Shown: in pieces, positions 11,270 through 22,264 of the stretch
Layout of the letters: every line of letters begins with the position of its first letter
Position numbering within the stretch: position 1 is the stretch's first letter
Notes under the pieces: model-generated
Told to the model about the DNA's origin: nothing
Seen by the model: only the letters and a program-made list of their open reading frames with translations
The model's database searches: none
Made by a program: the position numbers and the translations under genes
Assembly: GCA_002633005.1 (NCBI GenBank)
Contig: NMRA01000364.1
Location: forward strand, 119,075-183,074
Direction: 5' to 3'
Source: Phoronis australis
Lineage: Eukaryota; Phoronida; Phoronidae
DNA length: 64,000 nucleotides

Positions 11270-12568
11270 TTATGAAAGTCGATACACTTTCAATAGTGTA
11301 TAAGCAAATAACACTTGTTTTAAAATTTCATATCGGTATATATATATAAAGTTAACTATAGATTGCCCATGACTACTGTCGTCTCCACACAAAGACAAAA
11401 ACCTGTTGGGTGTTCTGCAGCTCCAAAAATCACACACTTTACTTGTTTTGTGAATTGAAGCATTCTGAATCAGCCGTTGTTTCAATTGTTCTGGAGAGAT
11501 CGCAGATCGCGACAGAATTATTGCTGCGACTCCTGAAACGTGGGCCGCTGCAACGGCGGAGCCAGTGAGACACTGGTGTCCACCATCGGTCCATGAAGAC
11601 AGTATGTCGACGCCAGGCGCAATCAAATCGACTTTGCTGCCATAATTGGAATTTGGGTCTAGTTCATTGTACTTATTGGAAGACGCCACTGTTATGACTT
11701 CTTTCATGGACCCTGGAGAGTGCAAGGCAGCTAAAGATTTCGCGTCCCCTGACGGAACTACAACAGGAAGACCTTCTTTCACCGTTTGGTGTATTGCCTC
11801 CTTCAAGGCCTTATTGTCGCCTAGTCCTCCAAACGAAAAATGAACCAATGGCCGCAACGATCCATGATTGGACCCTCCTCTTATGTCATACAGTTTATTC
11901 CTAACTGCGTAGACAACATGCTCCAAGCCACCAATGACGTCACTGGTGGCAACAATGTTCCCTTCGGAAATTTTCACCTCCACTATCTTGGCAACCTGGG
12001 CAAGCCCAGAAATTATTCCAGCAATGTGAGTGCCGTGCCCGGTCATCGGACAGCGGCTTCGAGTATGTTGAGTAAAGTTACGCACAGACATTTCAAATGA
12101 ACTTTTTATCACCGTTTCTTTTAGTTCCTGATGAGTGCTGTCAATTTCTGTGTCGAGCAGAAAAACTACCGATCGTTCATGCCCAGCTGTGGTGTTTGGA
12201 GCACATTCTGCCAAAAGCAACGATGCTCCCCACGAACTCCCGTTCAGGCATTTTTGTGTTTCGATTTCATAGTAAATATTTTCCTCTACATAACTGAATC
12301 CTGGGATGCTTTCCGCAACCTCTTTGCTTTTCGCCCAAAAGTGAAAGCCGCAAAGCGTTCCAATCCTGAATTCATGAAGAATCACGACATATTGGCGTGA
12401 GATTCTTTCTAGATAACGGCGCTGCTTGGAATTGAGGAGCGTACGTTCACACGTTTCCATGACGCCGATGAATTCTTGGAGCACATACATTTCGTTGTGG
12501 AAGACTGGCGTGACACCAGAGTATGCTGCGACAACGAACATGGCGGTCACAATAGCAAAAAAATACAT
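11270..12568 (-). CDS. PCSK9-like S8 subtilase, intronless, predicted catalytically inactive
   Basis: The protein belongs to the proteinase K/PCSK9 branch of subtilases. I start at the ATG at 12566-12568 because a signal-peptide-like segment follows (MYFFAIVTAMFVVAAYSGV), giving 432 residues; the frame is open upstream to 12697. A shortened inhibitor-I9-like prodomain follows (QYVVILHE … FSYVEEN). The catalytic domain has Asp139 in VVFLLDTEID and His178 in GHGTHIAG. PCSK9-like stretches include HSPGSMKEVITVASSN, GSKVDLIAPGVDIL and QLKQRLI. The serine motif, expected as GTSxAAAHV, reads TGSAVAAAHV, placing Ala338 (codon 11555-11557) at the nucleophile. The oxyanion Asn is Asp275 (SGDA, codon 11744-11746). 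Four N-glycosylation sequons are visible. There is no Cys/His-rich C-terminal domain, and the last 30 or so residues are unlike the family. The intact frame argues against a decayed pseudogene; the absence of introns suggests a retrocopy or an intron-lost lineage. It is convergent with NCOA4. Confidence 0.82.
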   Translation of the reverse strand: MYFFAIVTAMFVVAAYSGVTPVFHNEMYVLQEFIGVMETCERTLLNSKQRRYLERISRQYVVILHEFRIGTLCGFHFWAKSKEVAESIPGFSYVEENIYYEIETQKCLNGSSWGASLLLAECAPNTTAGHERSVVFLLDTEIDSTHQELKETVIKSSFEMSVRNFTQHTRSRCPMTGHGTHIAGIISGLAQVAKIVEVKISEGNIVATSDVIGGLEHVVYAVRNKLYDIRGGSNHGSLRPLVHFSFGGLGDNKALKEAIHQTVKEGLPVVVPSGDAKSLAALHSPGSMKEVITVASSNKYNELDPNSNYGSKVDLIAPGVDILSSWTDGGHQCLTGSAVAAAHVSGVAAIILSRSAISPEQLKQRLIQNASIHKTSKVCDFWSCRTPNRFLSLCGDDSSHGQSIVNFIYIYRYEILKQVLFAYTLLKVYRLS

Positions 12569-14055
12569 GTCGGGCACCCTGGAGTTTTCGTTGCTTAACG
12601 TAGTAAGATGAAACGAAATATTCCACAGTTTCTTTGTTTTAAACATCCAGAAGATATCATTTGGAGTTAAAGGTGCTTGGAAAAACTGAAATCTCAAAAT
12701 TATCCATTCCCGGCGTTATCTCGACACACGCCGCTACTCAGTTTTAACCCCTGGCTTCTGTTTCCGGTGATATATCTCTTCTGTTAACTAGCTCAGGTGC
12801 TCTCTTATCATACATGTCCCTGGTCTTCTTTCTGTGCTGAATTACTCGTTAAGTACATGAAATTAATGATAACCAACAAGCGATCGAAGATGTCATTTGA
12901 AGTCTCCATCTTCATTGTCAGGCAGGTTGAAACTCCACATCTCAGTTGTACCCAATTGGCTGAGTGTGTTAGTTGTTACGCGATGTACGTTACGCAACAC
13001 GTGTTATCCTATCCCTATTGTTACGTTGCTTGTTATCTGACAAGTCCGGCCAAGTCGGCGATTCGTTGTCTGGGAAACTGGGTAGATTTAAAAGTGGATC
13101 GGATGGTTTCACAGTACGCGGAACACGTTTGTCAGGAATGAATTGCTTGAGATGAACTGGATATTTATTTGAGGGTTAAACGATCCCGCAACCAATCTAC
13201 CCCCAATCAAAAGTCCAGAATCGGCCCCTGATGAGTGTCTCGATTATCGAGATTTTTTACAAATCTCAGTGGTCGGGTCTAACCCACTGATGACTCTGAA
13301 CAAAAACAGTGGTGTGATCTATGTACTCGAAACTCGACTCGAAATTGGCCAGTTGTATGGTACGCTTCGTGTAAATATACACATTTGTGCTAGCAAAACT
13401 GGTTAAGTTTTGTGTTCGAGAGTAAAGTGACCCTAAGCCGTTCGAGATTTGGCATACTCGATATCTCTTCCAATAAATGATGCAATTGTTTCCCTACATA
13501 AGACAATGCTTGGTCTAAAATTTCTCGACAAAAATAATGACCATGGAAATCTTACTCTGTCATCATCCTAACTTGAACTGCATTGATGTCATAAAACAAC
13601 ATTTAGCGAACTTTCGATTACTTGCAGTATTAGGTTATAAGCCTTAAGAACAATGAAAAGAAAATTTTGTACTTTTTGTGCGAAATAAGGGAAGAGTAAA
13701 TGTGCCTGTGATACTTGAACTAAGCACCAGGTAAATCGATTTTTTTTCAAAGCACGGCGACTTTTGTGAGTTTTGAAACCAATTTGATCCAAGAAATAAA
13801 CAAACGAAGTGCCAGACGATTCTACATTTGCAATACTAGTACACAATATTGTAGAATAAAAAACACGATATGATTAAAATTTCATGTACAACAAGCGCAA
13901 AATTTCTTTCTGTAAAAATTGCTCACAGGCAAAAATAAAAAACATGTAGAGCTAAATAAAATAACTTGGTAATACTGTTTACAGGCGCTTGTGTTTATCT
14001 GTTCCTCGATCGCAAATGAGTCATCCGGAAATTCGAGCGCCTGTGACACCTACTG

Positions 14056-14142
14056 CTCGCTGGTTCCCTGCGTGCTTAGCCCAGCCAGCACGTGCTGGTG
14101 CGGCTACCGCCACACCTAGTGGTACGCAGGGAACCAGCGAGT
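14056..14142. mobile_element. Miniature inverted-repeat element with 8-bp target duplication, copy 1
   Basis: The termini are CTCGCTGGTTCCCTGCGTGC and its near-perfect inverse (GTACGCAGGGAACCAGCGAG plus T). The 87 bp element is flanked by the direct repeat ACCTACTG at 14048-14055 and 14143-14150. The 8-bp duplication length is typical of hAT, P or Merlin superfamily transposases. A sister copy lies at 38615-38688 with its own, different duplication. Confidence 0.85.
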
Positions 14143-14590
14143 ACCTACTGTTGTGTCGTCTATTGAAAAACGAACTAATTTGAAAAGTAAAAAATTTACG
14201 TGCTAACAGATAAATCGAGTAAATGATTCTTAATTAATTTCATGTGCAAGCCCTAAGGCCATAATGCAACTAGCTTCAAAACCCCAACAGAAAAAATCAA
14301 ATAATTTTCGTGTCTTGTTTCATGAATGGATTACCAGGCGAACACTTTTCCGCTGCAAACTTATTTTCGAGCGCAGCTCCTCGTGTATACATGACTTCGA
14401 ATTAAGCAGACGATTGCGTTGCCGCGATTACTAACGGTGCACTGCTTTACCCCCCACCCCCTTGGCTGCCGAAAAAAATAAAACAGCAAGAGCGTAGGGA
14501 AATGTTGAATTTATTAATTAACCCCGGTATTTAACATTATACGGCTGAAACAAGATTTAGATGTGTGAAGTTTTAGTGCGTTTGGGGGTG

Positions 14591-14617
14591 GAGGGGGGGG
14601 GGGGGGGGGGGGGCTAN
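14591..14617. other. Poly-G run ending near an ambiguous base
   Basis: A run of about 20 G is followed within a few bases by an N at 14617. The same arrangement occurs at 39339-39359. It marks a homopolymer where the consensus is unreliable; the true length is probably unknown. Confidence 0.8.
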
Positions 14618-15089
14618 GGAGCAATCGTAACGGAACTAAGGCTAAGTATAGGCTGCGATATCCCAGGCGACCGGCAGTGGCGCTGCGCACTACGACTCCG
14701 TTTCCGTCGTCTGCTTCACTGTGCAATGAAGAAAATTACTTCATTTTTTAAAGAAAATAGAATCTGAGTGACGATGAAAAAACAGAAGCTGCTGGTAAGA
14801 TGTGAATTTTAATCGAAGCCTTAGTGAATCACTCAAAAACTAATAATTCTTTCTTTGTCAAACCTTAACTTGAGATGATTTCCAAAGCAATCGCGTCATT
14901 AATGCCAACACAAAAAAACGGATTTGGTCTTTTGGACAATTGAAGACTATTTTAAATACAACAAATTTGTTACGAACTGGTTGCACAAAATATAAAAAGT
15001 GTAATAAGCATTACAAAAATAAGTAGGTTTCGCGCGCAAACGCTGTGGACCATAAACAACTAGGTCTTTTAGTAATTAAATACGAGTGA

Positions 15090-15155
15090 AATTGTGGTGG
15101 TGCAATGGTAAAGCACGCGCGCTGTATACGCCAGGTCGTGAGTTCGAGTCTGAGT
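15090..15155 (+). other. Degraded tRNA-like sequence (SINE head or tRNA relic)
   Basis: An A-box-like TGGTGCAATGGTAAAGCAC forms a perfect four-pair D stem, and GAGTTCGAGTC resembles a B-box at about the right spacing. The anticodon stem has only about three pairs and the T stem does not pair properly, so a functional tRNA is unlikely. A SINE head or tRNA pseudogene fits better. It has no obvious sequence match to the SINE body at 4150 and 25403. Confidence 0.35.
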
Positions 15156-16065
15156 TTTATTCAGTTCTTCTTCAACTTTGACACGTTCTTCCTGTTTTTA
15201 TTTTTTTGTTTCCTTTTTGCCTTTTTTCATGGATAATACTTCAGGAATCAAGGAAAATGCTTGATATTTAGAGGAAAAACAGAAAAATTTTCTTGGGCAA
15301 ACCCCCTCCCGACCTCCCCCCCATTCGGTGCTATGCGCATCTACAATCGTGCTTTGCGCAAATGCTTACAGACAAAATGTTGCCCCCTCTTGTGATATCC
15401 TAGATCCGCTACCGTCCGATGCAGGAAAGCGTGCAAGTGAGCGTGGGGTGAAGTGTGTGTGACGACGAAGTTTCGGCGGGTTGCCTCTACAAAAGAAATG
15501 TGTCCAGTCGATTACAACGACATGTTTTAAAAAGCGCGTTAACTTTGCAATTTAGCCTACCCCTTGAGTTGTGCAACTGTTGACTTCCATTGTCTACGAC
15601 GGTGGTGACATGGTCAAGCTGCTCAACAGTTCACATTTTGAGGTATTACTTGAAATCAGCAAAACAAAATACACGTAGATATGATTGGTTCAACTGACCC
15701 GATAATGCCGATTATGCTGGTCATCGGGATGGATCCACTCAATCGTTGATCGGTTAGCCATCGCCTGATGTATGACTAAGGCATTAAACCAGTATTGGAT
15801 TATTTTTCTTAAGAACTTTCTCACGCCGACTGCAAATCATACTTACAAGAGCTGATCTCGAATTGACGAGTTAGACATAGACATGTCGATATACTTGAAC
15901 TGGTTAAAAACAATTGAGCAAAATGTCTGAAACTTCGAAATATTTGATGGCGTTGCGTAGGAAATGGCGTCAGCCATGACGTAATTTATTGTGACGCATT
16001 TCAGATATTTGTAACATCATCTGAAGATCGCGGTTCTCGAGTCGGGTGTGCTAGGAAACGCCAGC

Positions 16066-19000
16066 ATGTCGAGTGGAACTGGGGACAAAATATGCCCAAG
16101 ATGCGGTAAAAACGTGTATTTTGGTAAGAATAACTACGTAATACCGCCATGGCGTGGGACCAACACTCCTAATTCACGTCAGCTGAGGTCAGCGACGCCG
16201 GCGTAGCCTCTTACATTTGTCGACGGTGTAAAGACAGATACAAGCTTTCAATTTCAACTCCATTGACTCAATAGGTTATACAACTTTATCATTTAAGAAT
16301 TATGTAAAATTTCCCACTTGAATGAGGCATGGCGACGATCATTTATTACTGTTTGTGAATGGCAAACCAAAATCCATCAAGAAGCAATTTCAACATTTTA
16401 TTACTCGGTTCACCATTTTACAAAATCAGCAGACATGTTTTGTGGACAAATATGAGACGGAAGTTGATGACAGCACAAGTCAGTTTATTCATTTATTCAT
16501 TATTAATTTCTGGTGGCCATATCTAAGAAAAGTGGTGGCAAACTTACGTGTCACAAGCCCAAGGGTACTTGGACTGTCTAAATACGTTACCTATGTTTCT
16601 GCAGCCGAGAAAATATCCTCATTGGGAAGGGACTGGCATCGGCCGTGCTTGAGATGTGAACGATGCACCAGACTCCTGCAGGCTGGATGTCATGCTGAGG
16701 TAAACAACATGTGGCTCTTTAAGAAATAAACGCACAAACCCTATATCAGACGTCAGCTGTAGTGGCGCATTTTTGGGGACTTCGGGAGATTTAAACTCAT
16801 CTCAGTGAATGACTTGTGTAGTGAAAAAAATCTGTCATTCTGTGTTGAGGAACATTTGTGGATTGAAATGTGGTGAGGGGGCCACAATTTCCAAACGTTA
16901 AACAGAAGCAATAACCCAAATTTTGAGATGTACTGTCGGTGTATTTTTGATCATAAGGAATGTGAAAACTTTAGGACCGCCACTCATTTGCATTTTCTAG
17001 TAACGTGCACACGACACTGAAATTGATTTAACGCGGCACTTGTTCGACCATGAGCTCTTGTCGGAAATCACGACACCTTTGCGCTCTTGGGAAACTAGAA
17101 GGAAAGGATAAATTTTCGCCAATTATGAGCATACGAAGTGCAATAGAGTATTAATACAGTGGCCATATGTTACGTTCACCCATTACGGTACACGCAAGAG
17201 CGAGTAATTTTTTATAAAAAACTGCCACCTAAGATTAAAAATTGAGCAAATGGGTACAAAATTGACCTCTGCCAAATATGTACAGTCCACAAAATGTAAT
17301 GGCTATGCATATTTTTGGATATGTGCTGTAACAGAGTTTACCATTAATTGTGCTTACAATAGAACGTAAACTTCCCACTATAACTTATCCAAATTAATTT
17401 GAATTGCATAAGGCCTACTAGTAGAGAACTAGGTTTTGTTAATCTTTATTTACAAATAAAATAAACCAACATTTTCTATTGTTAAGATCACCTGGCATTC
17501 TCCCTATTTAGCTTTTCGTTTTCAGGTTTTCACAGAAGAAAACATCGATTTTCTCACTAAACTGCGGCGACATTCTTGACAACCGACTGTATAAACGCAC
17601 TATAAGACATTGCTTAAATCGTGTTTTGTCTGCTAGTGGCCAAATGCGTCATTTTTATGATATTTCCAGTCACGGTGTTTTTGTTGTTGAAAAGCTGTAA
17701 CATCTATTGAAAGTGCTTTTCTTTTTCAGCACGAGGGAATACCTTACTGCTCCAATCCGTGCTATTCTTTCCTGTTTGGGCCTGGAGGTAACAGTACAGG
17801 GAAACAATACACTCGCCACGAACACTCCCCAGTCAGCTATAAGGCACTTTGATATCCAACCACAATGTTTTCTGGGGCGTGTTCCGTGCACCGCGAGCCA
17901 CTCGCGATGCACTTGTGCAAGAAATGTGCCCGCATTTCACCACTACGCCCTCGCTGTTCCATCACTAGCCGAGTGGCAGTCATTTTTGGTAATCTACGCC
18001 AGTACCGATTCGAGTTTACTCGCGAAATACGCGTTTGGTTTTAACTAAGTAGTCATACGTGATCTCAATTTTCTCTCAAGAAACTTAACGGAACGCGCCC
18101 CAGGGTTCAGTCAGTGACTTTCCGCAGTGTTTTCTAGTCCAGCCACCAGATTTGGCTCACCGTTTATAGATTTTGGTCATTGCCGATTGAGAAGTCTGCT
18201 TGGCTATTGAATTGTTTCTCCGGCTCCCTGCAGAGTAGTACCCTCTGACACAGCGCCACCTATGCTGCTAACTTTCGTTTAGCACTGTGATAGAGTGTAA
18301 GTTTATCTGAGTAAGCGACTGCAACGGATGTTGGTGCACTGTTGCTATGTGGCCACAAAAAGAAAGGCTCACAAATGACTTCTCAAAACCGTAGGCCTAC
18401 CTTCTGTTTCTAAGAAATTGTGAAAATAAACATAATTTATAAATCTAGGTCTATGTGCTTGACAACGTGGCACATATATCTCAGAGGTACATCCCAGCCA
18501 CGTGAGGGAAAATGGTTTAAGCAAGGCACTGGGCACTAAAATGAAAATCATGAAATGAGTGGTTCACACTGGTTGTTTGTTTGATAAAGGTGGAGCTTTG
18601 AATGATGGCTTTAGTTTGAAATGTTAAAACATACATTCTGGGAGTGGTTATACTCTGAGACATACTGGAAAAGAAGACAGAAAATAGAGTGGCTTCAATT
18701 CATGACCATGGAGACTGTCAATCTAATCTGAAAACGGCTGATTCTGTGATTAATTCGTAACCTATAGGGTGCGCCCATTTTCAGGTCTTAAAGACGTTAT
18801 CAGCGAAAGATGCTACTTCTTCCGCGAGAACCAGCGAATATTAACATTTGGGCCAAGCGAACATCTCTGACATCTGGTTCTTGATTGCTCAATCTGATGA
18901 GGTCACCTCAGAGTCATTTCAACCTATTGAGTGTATGCCTTTACCTGACGTCATTTTAACCATAACCCTGACGACAAACGCGGGGATATAAGTTGCAATC

Positions 19001-20891
19001 ACTATGCCTGCTGTCACCGTGACAGGACCAGAACACTAAATTGTAATTCGGTTACAGTACAAATGTGCATTTCAGTAATTTGCATCTCATGGTTACCCAA
19101 AAAGTAACAGAATGAAATTAAAATCTTTGGGCAGCAATTGAATAAGTCTCGGCAAGGGAGAGAAATAAAAACATTTGAAACGTTAAAATGCGCTTGCAAA
19201 TCTGATTAGCTTAGTATGGTAAAAACCTGACTAAATTGACTGCTTTCAAGCTAATACTCCCAACTTTCAAGATATCCACCAGAGAGGCTCAAATGCTAAC
19301 ATACTCTGGTGTTCTCGGTATATTATTCTGCTTATGAGAACCAGTTAAGTACTAACGGTCTGGGTTCGAGACTACCAGTGAATATAAAACAATTTTTGCA
19401 TACGATATGGTGTCAAAGAGGGCGCATGAACGACAATTAAAACAAGATTGTCTGTTGTGGACTTTTGAGAAGAAATTTGGGTCTGCAAATACTTATGAAG
19501 GGGCCATGAATAGAACAGACGGGATTCTTTTACAAGTGTAATTTTAGTAACTACTTATAGAAGATTATAAATTTTTCCGACTGAAAATTTGTTTGGCAAA
19601 ACTGTCCAACAGCTGCCAACATGTACATGCACAGGAACAGTGCTCTGATTGGCTAAAGCCAAGATACACTTACTTGTTTATGTAGATTAGCTTTTGTCAC
19701 ATTTCGAGTTTTGATTACAAGTGCGGTCGCAACAGAGCTTTCACGAAACATGTATAATCTCATTCAGCTTTTATTTAGTATTTGATTTTTAACATACTTG
19801 AACTCAAGCGTTAACTTTGTGATCAACTGCATTTAATTGAACCTGGGAACTGCTTTAAAATAAATAAAGCATCTGTTTAAAGTTGGGGAAAAAACTGTCA
19901 GTCCGTTATGCTATGGGCATAACATGACCCGCCGTGATCAGTCCATATGTACTTGTTGAAAATGACCTCTCAGCCGTATCGAAGACCGGAAATCATGGAA
20001 CACGGAACAAGTTAAGATCACTTTCCCAACCGCAGGTAGCCTACTGGACGGAATGCTTGTCTAAGACAGTTTTAAGCCTTTAGATGTAGTGGGGTGGCTC
20101 TGCCACCGAGGTTAAAAGTGCTTTTCGTGTCACACGGGCCATTATGTTTATTGCTCTGCATGACAAATTTCAAATTTTCACCGTTTCATAATGTAGTGTA
20201 TTCAAAATGGCATAGATGAAACCTAAATTACATTGTTCTAAGTGTTTCTCTGCCACTGAAACAGAAGTCGAACTGTTCACCACGTATTTTTACGGTTTTT
20301 TTGCAAAGATTTTGAATCTTTGTCCATGTCATATCCCTTTAGTTTCAAATTTAAAAAAACGATCCGTCAACTGCTCGTCACTTCGTCGAAATTTCTCCCA
20401 CACCACAAAGCACGTCCCCTTATTTGGTATGGTAAGACATAGCTGTAGCACATTTGCTTTTTATGGAAAATGTGAACTTTGACCTCTGATGTGAACAGTT
20501 CGACTTCTTTGAGCGCATGAGTGCATATATGTCATTAGGGCGGAGAAGTTGAAAAGAGTAATAGGACGAAAGAGTTCATACTTCGTCTGGTTTTCAAAAA
20601 AGTGAATCTGACGATTGCTTCTAGAAATTCTTACAATATTCAAAGTGACTAATTCTCACGTTAACATCCCGAAGAAGTAGATTCAAGAAAGGTAGTTTTA
20701 CGAGTTTTTGCGTTTCCGTCATGCCTCTTTATTGTGTCCGAAGTTATCGTTCACTGCAGCCAGACTACAGGCAAGGACAAAAAGCAACACGCATTTGGAA
20801 TTCAGTAGGCTATACACGTGTATTTTTTGCAGGTTTTGGTCGTGGAGGCGCAGAAAGTCACGTTTTCAGAAAACCCGCTGGAGAAAATTAG
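16066..20891 (+). CDS. CRIP: CRIP-like single-LIM protein, gene A (four exons, 89 residues)
   Basis: Exons: 16066-16123, 16605-16699, 17730-17787 and 20833-20891. Intron phases are 1, 0 and 1, all GT-AG. The product reads as a canonical cysteine-rich intestinal protein: one LIM zinc-binding domain with [14 protein letters not shown] and YCSNPC supplying the eight ligands, then the glycine-rich tail [12 protein letters not shown] typical of CRIP1/CRP proteins, ending in RKPAGEN. LIM domains bind two zinc ions and act as protein-interaction modules; CRIP proteins are small cytoplasmic or nuclear LIM proteins. Start chosen at the ATG eight residues before the first zinc-ligand pair. AATAAA at 21383-21388 is a plausible 3' end. 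First of four tandem relatives. Confidence 0.92.
20264..20507. repeat. 17-bp perfect inverted repeat in gene A intron 3
   Basis: GAAGTCGAACTGTTCAC at 20264-20280 is repeated as its exact inverse at 20491-20507, enclosing 210 bp. No homology is visible outside the arms. It may be a worn miniature transposon or a fold-back. Confidence 0.6.
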
Positions 20892-22264
20892 TAAGAAATT
20901 CAGGTAATGATTTCACGCGCATACAGGGAGCCTACGTGCTCACTGAAAATGAGTAGATTAATGTATCTGATGGGTTTTCAAAGCATGCCTTGCGTTTGGC
21001 AGGCCTGGAACACATAGAAATGTAAAAGCAATGCAAAAACAACCAAACACGATTAAAAACGGAACATTTAACTGGTCTAGTCCCTAATGATTTCCGGGCA
21101 AGTGATGAACGAAAAATGAGGAATAATAGTGTAAACTTCCATGCACACCAACCTGGTTGTTGAAACGAATGTTGCATTTCATTTCAGTGATGATTGTCGA
21201 TCGGAAGTTACTAAGAGATTGCAAAAAAGACTTGCCTTTATCCGACAAGCTGGAAGATTCTCCTCATACTGGCCCATGCGTCACGATTTTGTTAAGTTTC
21301 TCAGTTCCTATTGACTCACACAGCAATTGGATCTGCAAAAAATTAGAATTGCTTTCTTTTGTTAAGTGCACGAAACGAAACTAATAAATTAACACGTGGA
21401 AGCCTTATTTTCTTTTCTCAACTGCACCAGTAACGCTTTTAAAGTTACCCATACTGAAAATTCAACCCTCAAGCAAATAGTGTGTTAGATTCTTAAAGAG
21501 ACACCAAGAGGGAGAATAGTTATTTTCTGAACTAAGCCTCAGTGTAGTTTCAAACTTGTCACTCCCACTGTCGCAGTATCACGTTCTCTGCTGGCGGAAC
21601 TAAATCTCACTCAATGAATGACACAAGGAGCTACCCCAGCCAACAGCATGCAGGAAGACATTTTAAGCATACTTTTAAAACTCAAAAGTTAGTGGCCTTG
21701 ATTTCAGCTAATGCCTGTCGGATAGCGGCGAGAGTTGGCGATTACAAACACCCAACGGAATTGTGTTGTGTTACAGCTCAGGTTGAAAACTTCGGTTCTC
21801 AGTGGTCAAAGCCAATAACACCAAGAAGCTAATCCCAAACAGCACCATGCACGAAGACATGAATACGGGTTTCCTGCCAACAGTAATCTCAAAATCGCGT
21901 ATTTCGTCTCCAAATATCGTATGACCAGTCTAAAAATTTTATAGAATTCAAGAAGTCGTGAGGTTACCGTCAGATCTAACACTTCTCCAAAGAATATAGG
22001 AAAAGGCATCTATTATCAGACACCGTTACTATTACCTGGTATTCATGGCTATCACTGTGAGCGCAAGTGCTTGGAGAAACTGTTCTCGGTGGATGATTAG
22101 CGGTAGCCAAGTATGGCTAAATGTATAAAAGTTCAAACGAGACTCGTGACACTTAGAACAGGTAAGTGACGTCACTAAAACTACACTCTGTATTGTCATC
22201 TCGGAAGCTAGGCAAATACCTCCAAAGAGCTTTTGGTGCTTCGATCCAAGCAAATCGTCTGCTA
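20892..22264. other. Spacer between CRIP genes A and B
   Basis: This contains the 3' UTR of gene A (AATAAA at 21383) and the 5' flank of gene B. Short open frames here have no recognisable motif and show no relation to LIM exons. I see no other feature. Confidence 0.4.

Larger units (their letters stand above)
12569..16065. other. Intergenic region between the subtilase and the CRIP cluster
   Basis: This holds the 5' flank of the minus-strand subtilase and the 5' flank of CRIP-like gene A. No supported coding exon was found. Noted within it are a miniature transposon (14056-14142), a poly-G run with an ambiguous base (14591-14617) and a degraded tRNA-like sequence (about 15090-15155). Confidence 0.4.

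Noticed and set aside
15090-15155. Possible functional tRNA
   Set aside because: The D stem is good, but the anticodon and T stems do not fold properly; retained only as a tRNA-like relic.
19340-19380. B-box-like GGGTTCGAGACTACC
   Set aside because: No A-box or cloverleaf arms at the right distance.
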